Source: Endomicrobium sp.
Lineage (GTDB): Bacteria; Elusimicrobiota; Endomicrobiia; Endomicrobiales; Endomicrobiaceae
Direction: 5' to 3'
Length of the DNA: 10,384 bases
Assembly: GCA_031273885.1 (NCBI GenBank)
Contig: JAISRA010000109.1
Location: forward strand, 1 to 10,384
In this document: positions 1-6,792 of the stretch, one piece after another
Position numbering within the stretch: position 1 is the first letter of the stretch
Layout of the letters: each line of letters starts with the position of its first letter
The notes under the pieces: model-generated
What the model saw: the letters and a program-made list of their open reading frames with translations, nothing else
The model's database searches: none
What the model was told of the DNA's origin: nothing
Made by a program: the position numbers and the translations under genes

Positions 1-1
1 T

Positions 2-235
2 TTTCCGATGTATCCTGAAGGTATCTTTAAAGGAATCACAAGAATAGTTCTGTATTCTGTATTTCCTGTAGGACTGATATTTTATGTTCCTGTAAATCTG
101 CTGACAGATTTTAAAACAACTTATCTATTTATTATTCCAATTATCAGTACTATTTTCATATGGTCAGCTATCCATATTTTTAATCTTGGTTTAAAAAAGT
201 ATTCTTCCAGCTGTTTAATTGGAATAAGACTTTAA
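2..235 (+). CDS. ABC-2 family transporter permease, C-terminal part (5' end outside window)
   Basis: The frame is open from the left edge of the window to a TAA at 233-235, so only the last 77 codons or so are visible. The methionine at position 8 is internal and not a start. The peptide begins FPMYPEGIF, has two hydrophobic segments (about ITRIVLYSVFPVGLIFYVPV and TTYLFIIPIISTIFIWSAI) and ends in a short basic tail with GLKKYSSS. This resembles the end of the ABC-2 family permeases of the DUF990 type, where a Y-P-x-x-I-F/Y segment, a P-V-x-F-I-x-Y-x-P helix and a final G-L-R-R-Y-x-S tail recur. Such proteins form the membrane part of an ABC exporter whose ATPase is usually encoded next door; no partner is visible here. 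Substrate unknown. The family call is from memory of the motif pattern; whether the upstream part is intact cannot be seen. Confidence 0.62.
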   Translation, partial: FPMYPEGIFKGITRIVLYSVFPVGLIFYVPVNLLTDFKTTYLFIIPIISTIFIWSAIHIFNLGLKKYSSSCLIGIRL

Positions 236-1067
236 TAAATATAGTTCTAGTCTTTCTTATCAGCATTAGCTAATTCTTTTACGGCATCTATTATATAATG
301 TATTTATACTTACAAGTTAATTTAAAAATAGTAGACTATCCATCAAAACTTAGATGTTAATTTTAATCTGCAAGTGTATTGAGAATTAATTACTTCGTAT
401 AAATTGAGAGACTTCTTAATAACAATAAATGGCGTTTGCTTATGTCTTTTTAACTTGTCGTTAATGGTTATGAAATTGTAGGATTTTCAATAAGGTTTCT
501 TCTAACACTTCAGATCAGATACATAAATTCTTGACAAGTCTCATCTTCTTTCGATTGATAATTAATAGATAATAATGAATGGATTGCAAATACCTGTTTT
601 TGTTGTAACGTGACTGTGCTATTTTGACAAAATGCCTTGTTTGTTCATCAACTTAGCGAGGTGAGATAGTTGTGGTAAATAGGGGCTTGTAATATTTATC
701 GCTATTTGTGTTCTCTTCATTACTTTTGTATGAAGCAACGTAATGAAATAATCAATAAATATAAAATATAGAAATACCTGATTAGTATTTCATTGCTGAA
801 ATAAGTTATAAATTTGCTGGAAAAAGAATTAATTTCTTTAATTCAATTACCATCTAAATCTAGTTTTTTAATAAATGATAAATGTTGAATTGTGTATAAA
901 AAAATGAAAGTTTTTTTGCAGTTATTGTGTTACGTCTCACAATGTTCTCCACATATTTTATCGTCAATAAACATATTGTTTCTTAAATTTTTTATTATAG
1001 TGAATCCATGATGAAATAAAAGTCTAAAAATTCAAATATATATTCTTCAGATGGTTTTTGTTTACGA
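236..1067. other. Gene-poor stretch with unassigned decayed coding sequence, probably minus strand
   Basis: No frame on either strand gives a gene-length ORF in these 830 bases. Some minus-strand pieces look like protein. One ends at a TAG (247-249) and reads IIDAVKELANADKKD, a typical hydrophilic C-terminal helix. Another starts at an ATG at 720 and reads MKRTQIAINITSPYLPQLSH, followed by LAKLMNKQGILSK, a stop, then HVTTKTGICNPF. A third stretch of about 45 codons without a stop (about 355-500) includes NFITINDKLKRHKQTPF. These pieces lie on one strand in several frames, as expected of an old pseudogene, but I cannot assign a family and they may not belong to a single gene. No tRNA, repeat or mobile element is evident. 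Confidence 0.3.
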
Positions 1068-2566
1068 TCATAACATCTGCAGTGGGGTGTCAGTACAAAA
1101 GTGATATAGTTGCAAGAAAGGCATAGTTGTACAGTTATTCCGTACAACCCGTACATACTTTTTTATACAATGAATAAAGAAGTGCAGAACAAATCCAAGC
1201 TTTTTTCGTTGCTTCGATCCCACCTGGTCAAGTACTTTTGGTATAAAACTCATCTTGTAACACACAACAAACATTAGGCAAAGGAAGTTTTCATGACGCG
1301 CGATATCATTAGGCACATGGATTGCTAGGTGTGGCTGATGGCGGGGGTAGTATGTTGCAAACCGTGGTCAGGCGTCGGGGGATATGGAACAACTGTATTA
1401 TAGACCATAAAAATGTATGTGTATCGCGTGCATTGTGGTTAATATCTTTAGCTTTGGGTTTGTTGGCGATGTAGATGTGAATATTTATCCTGTTAAGGAT
1501 ATATGCGACAATAAAATAATATCTTAAAAATGTACCTGACTCATTACTTTTATTAAACGTTTTAGTAACTTTGCATTTCCCCATGAGATTTAAAACTGTA
1601 GAATCGCAGCTGTCAGGGCCATTTATTTTCATTTGCCCAGATGATAAAAATATTCTTTTTAGAGTTCAAGCTGCTTGACTGTACCTTGGAATTAAATTTT
1701 TATAAATCTCATGAAATAAAACAGCGTTTATCTTTGTTTATCTTTGCATATGCAAGTTTTGTTAACTGCATATTTTTTAAACATATTTGCTTGAGATTGC
1801 TCAAATCTATTATGTAGTCTTTAAATTTTTAATTGTGTTATTTTTACTGCTCCGGTATAAAACTTTGCCGTTTTGCTTGCATGCGTTTTTGTAAAAATAC
1901 CGAATGCTTAAAAGAATTTATTTTTATTTTTTTATATTCTCAAAATGATGAAAGTTCTTGTCTTCTTTTGAGATATAAACAATTTCCAATCCTTATCTGT
2001 TTGCGTGCATTTGGCTAGGTTTAATATGCTTTTTTCGTTTATTGTGTAATAAATAATATATGCCTTTTTTATATCGAATAATATTGAACATCTTAAGTTG
2101 CTATATTTATAATCGTAGTGTGACATGTGGCGCAAACTTGCTTCTAAGCCGACAAGAGCACTGCCAACTTAGTTTTTTAATATTTTCGTATAAGGTTTGA
2201 AACCTATGCCTGCTATACTACTATGGCATAATGTCTGTTGTTTTATCTTGTTATTTCTAAATTGTTCAACCAACGCAGTATAGTTTGAAGTAAGCAAGTC
2301 CATCATCAGCCCCCCCCCAGACTGATACTATACAAAATAGTTCAGATTCTCCAAGTTTTACAATATCGCTTTGTTTTTATGTCAGGAGCAACAGTTTCCG
2401 CAACTTTAAAACCTACTTCATCGATTAACTACATGTTATGAATGTGTTTATAAACGAATTGTCAAATATATGTGTCGCCTGATATTAAAATTATATTTGG
2501 TTTGACATATTCCACAGTCTATGCTTTGCATTTCTTCTTTAATTGTCAACAGAAACGTAAAGTCAT
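1068..2566 (-). pseudogene. ygiQ: Decayed YgiQ-type (UPF0313) radical SAM protein gene
   Basis: Conserved blocks of the YgiQ/UPF0313 family appear in N-to-C order when the three minus frames are joined. From an ATG at 2566: FLLTIKEEMQS; then KPNIILISGDTYI (2465-2503); VGFKVAETVAPDIKTK (ending about 2369); SGGGLMMDLLTSNYTAL (just below 2322); GFKPYTKILKN; and the most diagnostic block, GLEASLRHMSHYDY with RCSILFDIKKA (2168 downward), which matches the family's GGIEASLRRxAHYDY. Later blocks are ISQKKTRTFIIL, SGQMKI with VLNLMGKCKV (about 1550-1645, family SGQ[LM]KVAPEH and VLxLMGK), PYPPTPDHGL (1351-1386, family DFYPTPGT) and VPNDIARHENF (1316 downward, family VPKDxxxxxxQ). Stops occur in-frame (for example 2169-2171) and the frame changes at least five times. 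The region with the SAM-binding cysteines is missing. The real 3' end is unclear; the last open frame stops at 1068-1070. Intact members are about 600 residues; their substrate is unknown. Non-functional. Confidence 0.85.
2310..2318. repeat. Homopolymer of nine C (G on the coding strand) in the ygiQ remnant
   Basis: Nine consecutive C residues lie in otherwise AT-rich sequence. On the minus strand this is a G9 run inside the block corresponding to the SGN[MI]DSM region of YgiQ proteins. The upstream frame reads LFCIVSV and the downstream frame SGGGLMMDLLTSNYT, so the family reading frame switches exactly at the tract. A one-base length change in the run would explain it. Confidence 0.8.
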
Positions 2567-2571
2567 AAATT

Positions 2572-2742
2572 TTATATACGTAACTTAGCGTTTAGAGTGA
2601 TCTTATATTTATTCATTATTGATGAAATAACAGATTTAATGTTAATAAGTGTCAGATATTTTTCATGATCGTCGATATAAAGTAGTTTTATATTTATAAA
2701 ATATTTTTCTTTATCTAAATATAATGTTCTCACGGTTTTCAT
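2572..2742 (-). CDS. Small ORF of 56 codons, hypothetical, possibly spurious
   Basis: An ATG at 2742 opens a frame that ends at TAA 2572-2574, five bases before the ATG of the ygiQ remnant. It begins MKTVRTLYLDKEKYFINIKL and continues with LYIDDHEKYLTLINIKS; it is rich in K, I, L, Y and D. I recognise no family. There is no convincing ribosome binding site before the ATG, and an AT-rich region gives such frames by chance. In favour of a real or formerly real gene are its same-strand position directly before ygiQ and a protein-like composition. It could also be the tail of another decayed gene. Confidence 0.22.
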   Translation of the reverse strand: MKTVRTLYLDKEKYFINIKLLYIDDHEKYLTLINIKSVISSIMNKYKITLNAKLRI

Positions 2743-2804
2743 TATTTAGATTGTTCTAATTCTATAAAATAATAGTGTTTTGGATTGCTGAGTGTTAAGC
2801 AAGT

Positions 2805-2833
2805 TTGACGGTCGGTGCTCAAAGATATATAAT
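2805..2833 (+). promoter_or_regulatory. Sigma-70-type promoter of the malic enzyme-fumarase operon
   Basis: TTGACG at 2805-2810 and TATAAT at 2828-2833 are separated by 17 bases, a near-perfect housekeeping promoter pointing at the malic enzyme gene. Predicted transcription start is near 2840, giving a leader of about 138 bases. It is the best match to the consensus seen in the window. This is a sequence match only. Confidence 0.65.
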
Positions 2834-2836
2834 ATA

Positions 2837-2849
2837 TTAAATCATTTAA
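2837..2849. promoter_or_regulatory. Operator-like dyad at the predicted transcription start
   Basis: TTAAATCATTTAA is a perfect palindrome with 6-base arms around a single C, beginning three bases after the -10 element. An 11-base stretch of it (2839-2849) recurs as its exact reverse complement at 2936-2946, about 30 bases before the malic enzyme start. A repressor site or a leader RNA structure closed by the two arms are both possible. AT-rich DNA produces such dyads by chance, so confidence is low. Confidence 0.3.
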
Positions 2850-2977
2850 GATAAGATTTTTGATGATTTTCTAAACTTTAGAGTTGTGTACAAAATTCAT
2901 CGATAAAGCTGGCGTGTTGTGTTGAGATTAGTTAATTAAATGATTTTGTAATTCGTTGTTGCTGGGAAAATTAGATT

Positions 2978-4330
2978 ATGAAAAAACAGAAAAAAAACGA
3001 TGTAAGAAAACTTTTAAAGCTGGCTCGAGAACCATCTAGAATTTCAAAGAAACTACATCCTTTTTATCGAGGTAAAATAGAAGTCATTCCAAAGTGCAGA
3101 GTTAAAAATTTGGATGATTTTTCAATATGGTATAGCCCGGGTGTTGCGGCAGTTTGTATCGATATTTACAAAAATCCAGATCTTGTATATGAATATACAA
3201 ATAAGTGGAACAGCGTTGCTGTGGTAAGTGATGGGACAAGAGTATTGGGGCTTGGAGATATAGGGCCTGAGGCTGGCATGCCTGTCATGGAAGGAAAAGC
3301 TCTTCTGTATAAATATCTCGGTGGAGTTGACGCCTATCCCATATGTCTTGGAACAAAAGATGAAAGAGAGTTGATACAAACCGTAAAAGTATTGCAGCCA
3401 TCTTTTGGTGGTGTAAATTTAGAAGATATAGAGCAGCCGAAATGTTTCCCTGTATTAAATACTTTGAGGAATGAGTGTCGCATACCTGTCTGGCATGACG
3501 ATCAGCAGGGAACAGCTCTTGTAACGCTTGCAGGTTTTATAAATGCGTTAAAAGTCGTAGGCAAAAAAATAAACAAAATAAAAATTACAATGGTAGGTGC
3601 AGGTGCTGCAAATGTATGCATATCGAGGCTTTTGATTCTTTATGGCGCAAATCCTGCAAATATAATTATGACTGATGTGATCGGAACTTTACATAAAGAA
3701 CGAGTTGATTTAAAGTCATGTCCTGAAAAGTGGTTGTTAGCTGTTGATACGAATGCAAGTAACGTGTGTGGTGGAATTAAAGAGGCCATGGAAAATGCGG
3801 ATGCTGTTATTGCTTTGGCTGCCCCTGGCCCTGGAATTATCAAGAAAGAATGGATACAGAAAATGGCTAAAAATCCGATAGTATTTACATGTGCAAATCC
3901 AACTCCTGAAATTTGGCCTTGGGAAGCAAAAGAAGCAGGTGCTGCTATAGTTGCAACGGGAAGAAGCGATTTTGAAAATCAAGTTAATAATTCTCTAGGC
4001 TTTCCAGGAGTTTTTCGCGGTGTGCTTGATGTTAGAGCTTTTACAATTACAGATACTATGTGTATAGCGGCTGCGACTGAACTGGCGTCTTGTATAGCAG
4101 ATAATAAAATAAGACCAGATAAAATTCTTCCTACAATGGATGATTGGGAAATTGTTCCTAAAGTTGCCGCTGCTATAGGACTAAGGGCTATAAAAGAGAA
4201 AGTTGCAAACAGAAAACTAAGTTACGATAAAATTTACGATGAAGCAAAAACAATAATAAAAAGAAGCAGGTCCATAACAGAAACAATGATGAAAAAAGGT
4301 TATATCAAAAGTGCGAAAGATAAAATTTGA
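2978..4330 (+). CDS. Malic enzyme (malate dehydrogenase, oxaloacetate-decarboxylating)
   Basis: This 450-residue cytosolic enzyme of the short bacterial type converts malate to pyruvate and CO2 with reduction of NAD(P). Catalytic-domain marks: YSPGVA with the presumed general-acid Tyr52, [20 protein letters not shown] followed by EGKALLYK with catalytic Lys107, and metal ligands Glu149-Asp150 in GGVNLEDIE and Asp174/175 in WHDDQQGTA. The nucleotide-binding domain shows VGAGAAN at 206-212, then [13 protein letters not shown] and [18 protein letters not shown]. An acidic residue (Asp233) after the second Rossmann strand leans towards NAD, but cofactor choice is not settled by this. The start at 2978 gives the usual N-terminal length; its ribosome site is weak (TGGG at 2963-2966). 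It is first in an operon: the fumarase alpha start lies inside its last codons. Intact; role in malate fermentation or anaplerosis is inferred. Confidence 0.93.
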   Translation: MKKQKKNDVRKLLKLAREPSRISKKLHPFYRGKIEVIPKCRVKNLDDFSIWYSPGVAAVCIDIYKNPDLVYEYTNKWNSVAVVSDGTRVLGLGDIGPEAGMPVMEGKALLYKYLGGVDAYPICLGTKDERELIQTVKVLQPSFGGVNLEDIEQPKCFPVLNTLRNECRIPVWHDDQQGTALVTLAGFINALKVVGKKINKIKITMVGAGAANVCISRLLILYGANPANIIMTDVIGTLHKERVDLKSCPEKWLLAVDTNASNVCGGIKEAMENADAVIALAAPGPGIIKKEWIQKMAKNPIVFTCANPTPEIWPWEAKEAGAAIVATGRSDFENQVNNSLGFPGVFRGVLDVRAFTITDTMCIAAATELASCIADNKIRPDKILPTMDDWEIVPKVAAAIGLRAIKEKVANRKLSYDKIYDEAKTIIKRSRSITETMMKKGYIKSAKDKI

Positions 4331-5150
4331 AATTTTAGTTAATGCAGTAGAAAGTTTGTGTGCTGAAGCAAATTTTGAACTTCCTAAAGATATTTTAAAA
4401 TCTATTAAACAAAATAGTATCTTAGAAACGGGTATTGCAAAGGATATTTTAAAAGAAATTGTTAAAAATGCAGTTATCGCAAAAAAAGAAAAAATTCCGT
4501 TATGTCAGGATACAGGCACTGCAAATTTTTTTGTAAAGTTAGGAAGAAATGTAAATATTGAAGATGGCAATATTTGTGATGCAATAAACAAAGGAGTTTC
4601 TTTAGGGTATATAAACAACTATTTGCGTAAATCTATTGTTTCTGATCCTATTGAAAGAAGAAATACTCAAGATAATACGCCAGCAAATATTTATCTCGAT
4701 ATGATTGATGGAGATAAAATAGAAATTATTTTTTTGCCTAAAGGCGGAGGGAGCGAAAATGCGAGTATGTTGAAAATGCTCGTTCCTTCGGTGGGATGGG
4801 CAGGTATAAAAGAGTTTATTTTGAATTCTGTAAATGATAAAGGTAGAAATGCGTGTCCTCCTTTGGTTATTGGCGTTGGCATTGGTGGAGATTTTACGTC
4901 CGTTTGTCTTTTGTCAAAAAAAGCTTTACTGAGGGAAATAGGCAGTAAAAATAAAAATACTTTCTATTGTGATAAGGAACAAGAACTATTAAATGATATA
5001 AATAAACTAAATATCGGTCCTATGGGCATAGGTGGCAAAACCACGGCTTTAGCTGCATTTATTGAAACAAAACCTACACATATAGCTTCTCTTTCCGTAG
5101 CTGTAAGTATTCAGTGCCATTCTTGCAGACGAAAAACAGTTATAATATGA
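4311..5150 (+). CDS. fumA: Fumarate hydratase class I, alpha subunit
   Basis: This is the N-terminal, iron-sulphur half of a two-subunit, oxygen-sensitive fumarase (fumarate + water to malate); the tartrate dehydratase alpha subunit TtdA is the close alternative. The 279 residues match the family length. Three cysteines that hold the [4Fe-4S] cluster are present: Cys65 in PLCQDTGT, Cys182 in ACPPLVIGVGIGG and Cys269 in SIQCHSCRRK. Also seen are GGGSENASMLKML (145-157) and GIGGKTTALAAFIETKPTHI. The start is a GTG at 4311, giving [20 protein letters not shown], the usual family N-terminus; no ATG is equally placed. It overlaps the end of malic enzyme by 20 bases in another frame, with AAAAAAGG about 11 bases upstream as a possible ribosome site. 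Its stop overlaps the beta start (ATGA), so translational coupling is likely. The symbol is a convenience; two-subunit forms are named variously. Confidence 0.92.
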   Translation: MRKIKFEILVNAVESLCAEANFELPKDILKSIKQNSILETGIAKDILKEIVKNAVIAKKEKIPLCQDTGTANFFVKLGRNVNIEDGNICDAINKGVSLGYINNYLRKSIVSDPIERRNTQDNTPANIYLDMIDGDKIEIIFLPKGGGSENASMLKMLVPSVGWAGIKEFILNSVNDKGRNACPPLVIGVGIGGDFTSVCLLSKKALLREIGSKNKNTFYCDKEQELLNDINKLNIGPMGIGGKTTALAAFIETKPTHIASLSVAVSIQCHSCRRKTVII

Positions 5151-5662
5151 AAATAAATTTGCAAAATTTGGTTTTAAATACTAAAGTTCTTAAAGCAGGG
5201 CAAAAAATTTTGCTTAGTGGAACTGTTTATACGGCAAGAGATGCTGCTCATGAAAGAATTATAGATATGTTAGACAGTGGAACAAAAATACCTATGAATT
5301 TAAACAATGCCGCAATTTATTATTGCGGTCCAACGCCTGCAAAACCTGGTGCTATAATAGGTGCGTGCGGTCCGACCACATCTTCAAGAATGGATGTTTT
5401 TACTCCGAGAATATTGAAAGAAGGAGTTAAAATTTTAATTGGTAAGGGTGCAAGGTCTAATTATGTCGTAGAGTCGATAAAAGAAAATGTCGCTCTTTAT
5501 CTTGTCGCAACAGGTGGTGCTGCAGCTCTAATTTCTAGAGTTGTGAAAAAGTCCGATCTAATTGCTTTTGAAGATTTGGGACCTGAAGCAATTTATAAAC
5601 TTAAAGTTAAAGATATGCCGTTAATTGTTGCAATAGATAGTTCAGGCTGCAGTGTTTTTTAA
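5147..5662 (+). CDS. fumB: Fumarate hydratase class I, beta subunit
   Basis: Partner subunit of the two-part class I fumarase; it corresponds to the C-terminal domain of one-chain class I enzymes, with TtdB (tartrate dehydratase) as the alternative. From the ATG at 5147 it has 171 residues. Family blocks: SGTVYTARDAAHER (24-37), YYCGPTPAKPG (58-68), GACGPTTSSRMD (72-83) with TPR, LIGKGARS, ATGGAAALIS (121-130) and AFEDLGPEAIYKL. The ATG overlaps the alpha stop as ATGA (5147-5150). A longer frame from 5114 exists but would overlap alpha by 37 bases, while the ATGA start gives the usual beta N-terminus. Both subunits are intact, so the enzyme is probably active. Equimolar translation by coupling is an inference. 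The operon appears to end here. Confidence 0.92.
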   Translation: MKINLQNLVLNTKVLKAGQKILLSGTVYTARDAAHERIIDMLDSGTKIPMNLNNAAIYYCGPTPAKPGAIIGACGPTTSSRMDVFTPRILKEGVKILIGKGARSNYVVESIKENVALYLVATGGAAALISRVVKKSDLIAFEDLGPEAIYKLKVKDMPLIVAIDSSGCSVF

Positions 5663-5707
5663 TTTTTTTATATTTTGTGTGAAAATTTTGAATAACTGAT
5701 CTCGTCA

Positions 5708-5735
5708 TTGTTTGTTATTCTTGGGAAAATATAAT
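5708..5735 (+). promoter_or_regulatory. Candidate promoter for coaX
   Basis: A perfect TATAAT at 5730-5735 lies 16 bases after TTGTTT (5708-5713), which keeps only the TTG of the -35 consensus. It sits in the 187-base gap between fumarase beta and coaX, about 110 bases before the coaX start. No strong terminator hairpin is seen in this gap, so some read-through from the upstream operon is possible. Confidence 0.35.
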
Positions 5736-5849
5736 TTTAAACAAAGTGACTTTAAAGAGTGGAGAAGGAAGTTAACTGAATAAAAAGGCAATGTATGGAC
5801 AAATTATATGCAAATTTTGTAAATATTAAAGCCGTTATCAGGAGTAAAT

Positions 5850-6644
5850 ATGTTTTTAGCTTTGGACATAGGTAATACAAATATAACCGTTGGTTTGTTT
5901 AATATGAAAAAAAATAAGATTTTGCGCGGTCCCTTGAAAATATGGAGAATGTCAACCGTAAAAAGACAAACTTTAGACGAGTATGCTTCAATACTTATGA
6001 ATATGTTTTTCTATTCTGGGTATGACTCAAATGAAATACGTAGTATTGCCATTGCAAGCGTTGTCCCGTCATTAAATACTGTTTTTGAAGGATTAGCAAA
6101 AAAATATTTTAAGAAAAAAATATTTTTTATAAATTATAAAAATTCAGGTGGGCTTGTTTTTGCGTCTGCAAATCCTAAAGAATCTGGTGCTGATAGGATT
6201 GCAAATGTTGTAGCAGCACACTGCATTTGCAGTGACAGTTGCCTTATTATTGATTTTGGAACAGCAACAACTTTTGATTGCGTAGCTCCCGATGGGAAAT
6301 ATATGGGTGGGGCAATAACTCCTGGACCTGGAATTTTTGCGCAGTCTCTAAGTTTGAACACTGCGAAGCTCCCAGAGATCGAAATGAAAAAACCTTTAAA
6401 ATTGATTGGTACTACAACCGTTGAATGCATACAATCAGGTCTTTATTTTGGTTATACAGGTCTTGTAAAAGAACTTATTGCTAGAATTAAAAAAGAAATT
6501 AGAGTAAAACATATAATTGCAACGGGCGGTTTAGCAGGTCTTATGTCAGAAGAAATAAACGAAATAGAAGTTATTTTGCCTGATCTGACTTTGGAAGGTA
6601 TACGTATTATATGGGAGAAAACTGACGAAAAACTGAAAAACTGA
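5850..6644 (+). CDS. coaX: Type III pantothenate kinase
   Basis: Phosphorylates pantothenate with ATP, the first step of coenzyme A synthesis, in the cytosol. The type III (CoaX) class belongs to the ASKHA fold, needs a monovalent cation and is not inhibited by CoA. The 264 residues are of family length. Motifs in order: ALDIGNTNITVGLF (4-17, phosphate-binding), STVKRQTLDEYA (35-46), IASVVPSLN (68-76), ESGADRIANVVAAH (111-124) with Asp115 the expected catalytic base, LIIDFGTATTFD (132-143), GGAITPGPGI (153-162), IGTTTVECIQSGLYFGYTGL (186-205) and ATGGLAGLM (224-232). The start is fixed by AGGAG at 5841-5845 and by the family N-terminus. It stands alone between the fumarase operon and bamA. 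Intact. Confidence 0.95.
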   Translation: MFLALDIGNTNITVGLFNMKKNKILRGPLKIWRMSTVKRQTLDEYASILMNMFFYSGYDSNEIRSIAIASVVPSLNTVFEGLAKKYFKKKIFFINYKNSGGLVFASANPKESGADRIANVVAAHCICSDSCLIIDFGTATTFDCVAPDGKYMGGAITPGPGIFAQSLSLNTAKLPEIEMKKPLKLIGTTTVECIQSGLYFGYTGLVKELIARIKKEIRVKHIIATGGLAGLMSEEINEIEVILPDLTLEGIRIIWEKTDEKLKN

Positions 6645-6673
6645 GAAAAATTGTTAAATTTTTCAAAAGATTT

Positions 6674-6735
6674 TTGACAGATAATCGCTGATTTACTACC
6701 AATAAACTTCAAAAAACAGATCTAAAGTATATAAC
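6674..6735 (+). promoter_or_regulatory. Candidate promoter region for bamA
   Basis: In the 148-base gap before bamA there is a perfect -35 hexamer TTGACA (6674-6679), but the matching -10 position (TACCAA, 6697-6702, 17-base spacer) is poor. A second candidate is TTCAAA (6708-6713) with TATAAC (6730-6735), 16-base spacer. Which is used, if either, cannot be told from the sequence. Confidence 0.28.
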
Positions 6736-6792
6736 TTTTAATGTAATTTTTAATAAAGTACAAGGTTAAAATGTTTTACTTAGGAGATCGAA

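Noticed and set aside
531..562. TTGACA at 531-536 with GATAAT at 557-562
   Set aside because: The spacer is 20 bases, it lies in decayed sequence and no intact plus-strand gene follows for more than 2 kb.
1309..1632. Minus-strand ORF of 107 codons beginning MKINGPDSCDSTV
   Set aside because: It is not an independent gene: its start is the internal SGQMKI block of the ygiQ remnant and it covers only part of that gene before the frame leaves the family pattern.
1833..2018. Plus-strand ORF of 61 codons, cysteine-rich
   Set aside because: It lies antisense to the ygiQ remnant, has no ribosome site and resembles no family; most likely chance.
1932..2135. Minus-strand ORF of 67 codons with a TTG start
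   Set aside because: It is the best-preserved internal piece of the ygiQ remnant (LRHMSHYDY onward); family similarity continues upstream of the TTG.
236..2977. Search for tRNA, CRISPR, insertion sequence or a new defence system in the 2.7 kb gap
   Set aside because: No clover-leaf with a CCA-proximal T-arm, no regularly spaced repeats, no terminal inverted repeats and no transposase-like motif were seen; gene decay explains the gap.
3122..3982. Minus-strand ORFs inside the malic enzyme gene, and similar ones inside fumarase alpha, coaX, bamA and lpxD
   Set aside because: They are antisense shadows of well-supported genes, with no recognisable motifs or ribosome sites.
5114..5146. Upstream extension of fumarase beta (start at 5114)
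   Set aside because: It would overlap the alpha gene by 37 bases and add residues not typical of the family; the ATGA-overlapping start at 5147 fits better.
6645..6664. Inverted repeat GAAAAATT-GTTA-AATTTTTC right after the coaX stop
   Set aside because: The stem is almost all A-T and no clear T tract follows, so it is unlikely to be a strong intrinsic terminator; such repeats are expected in AT-rich DNA.
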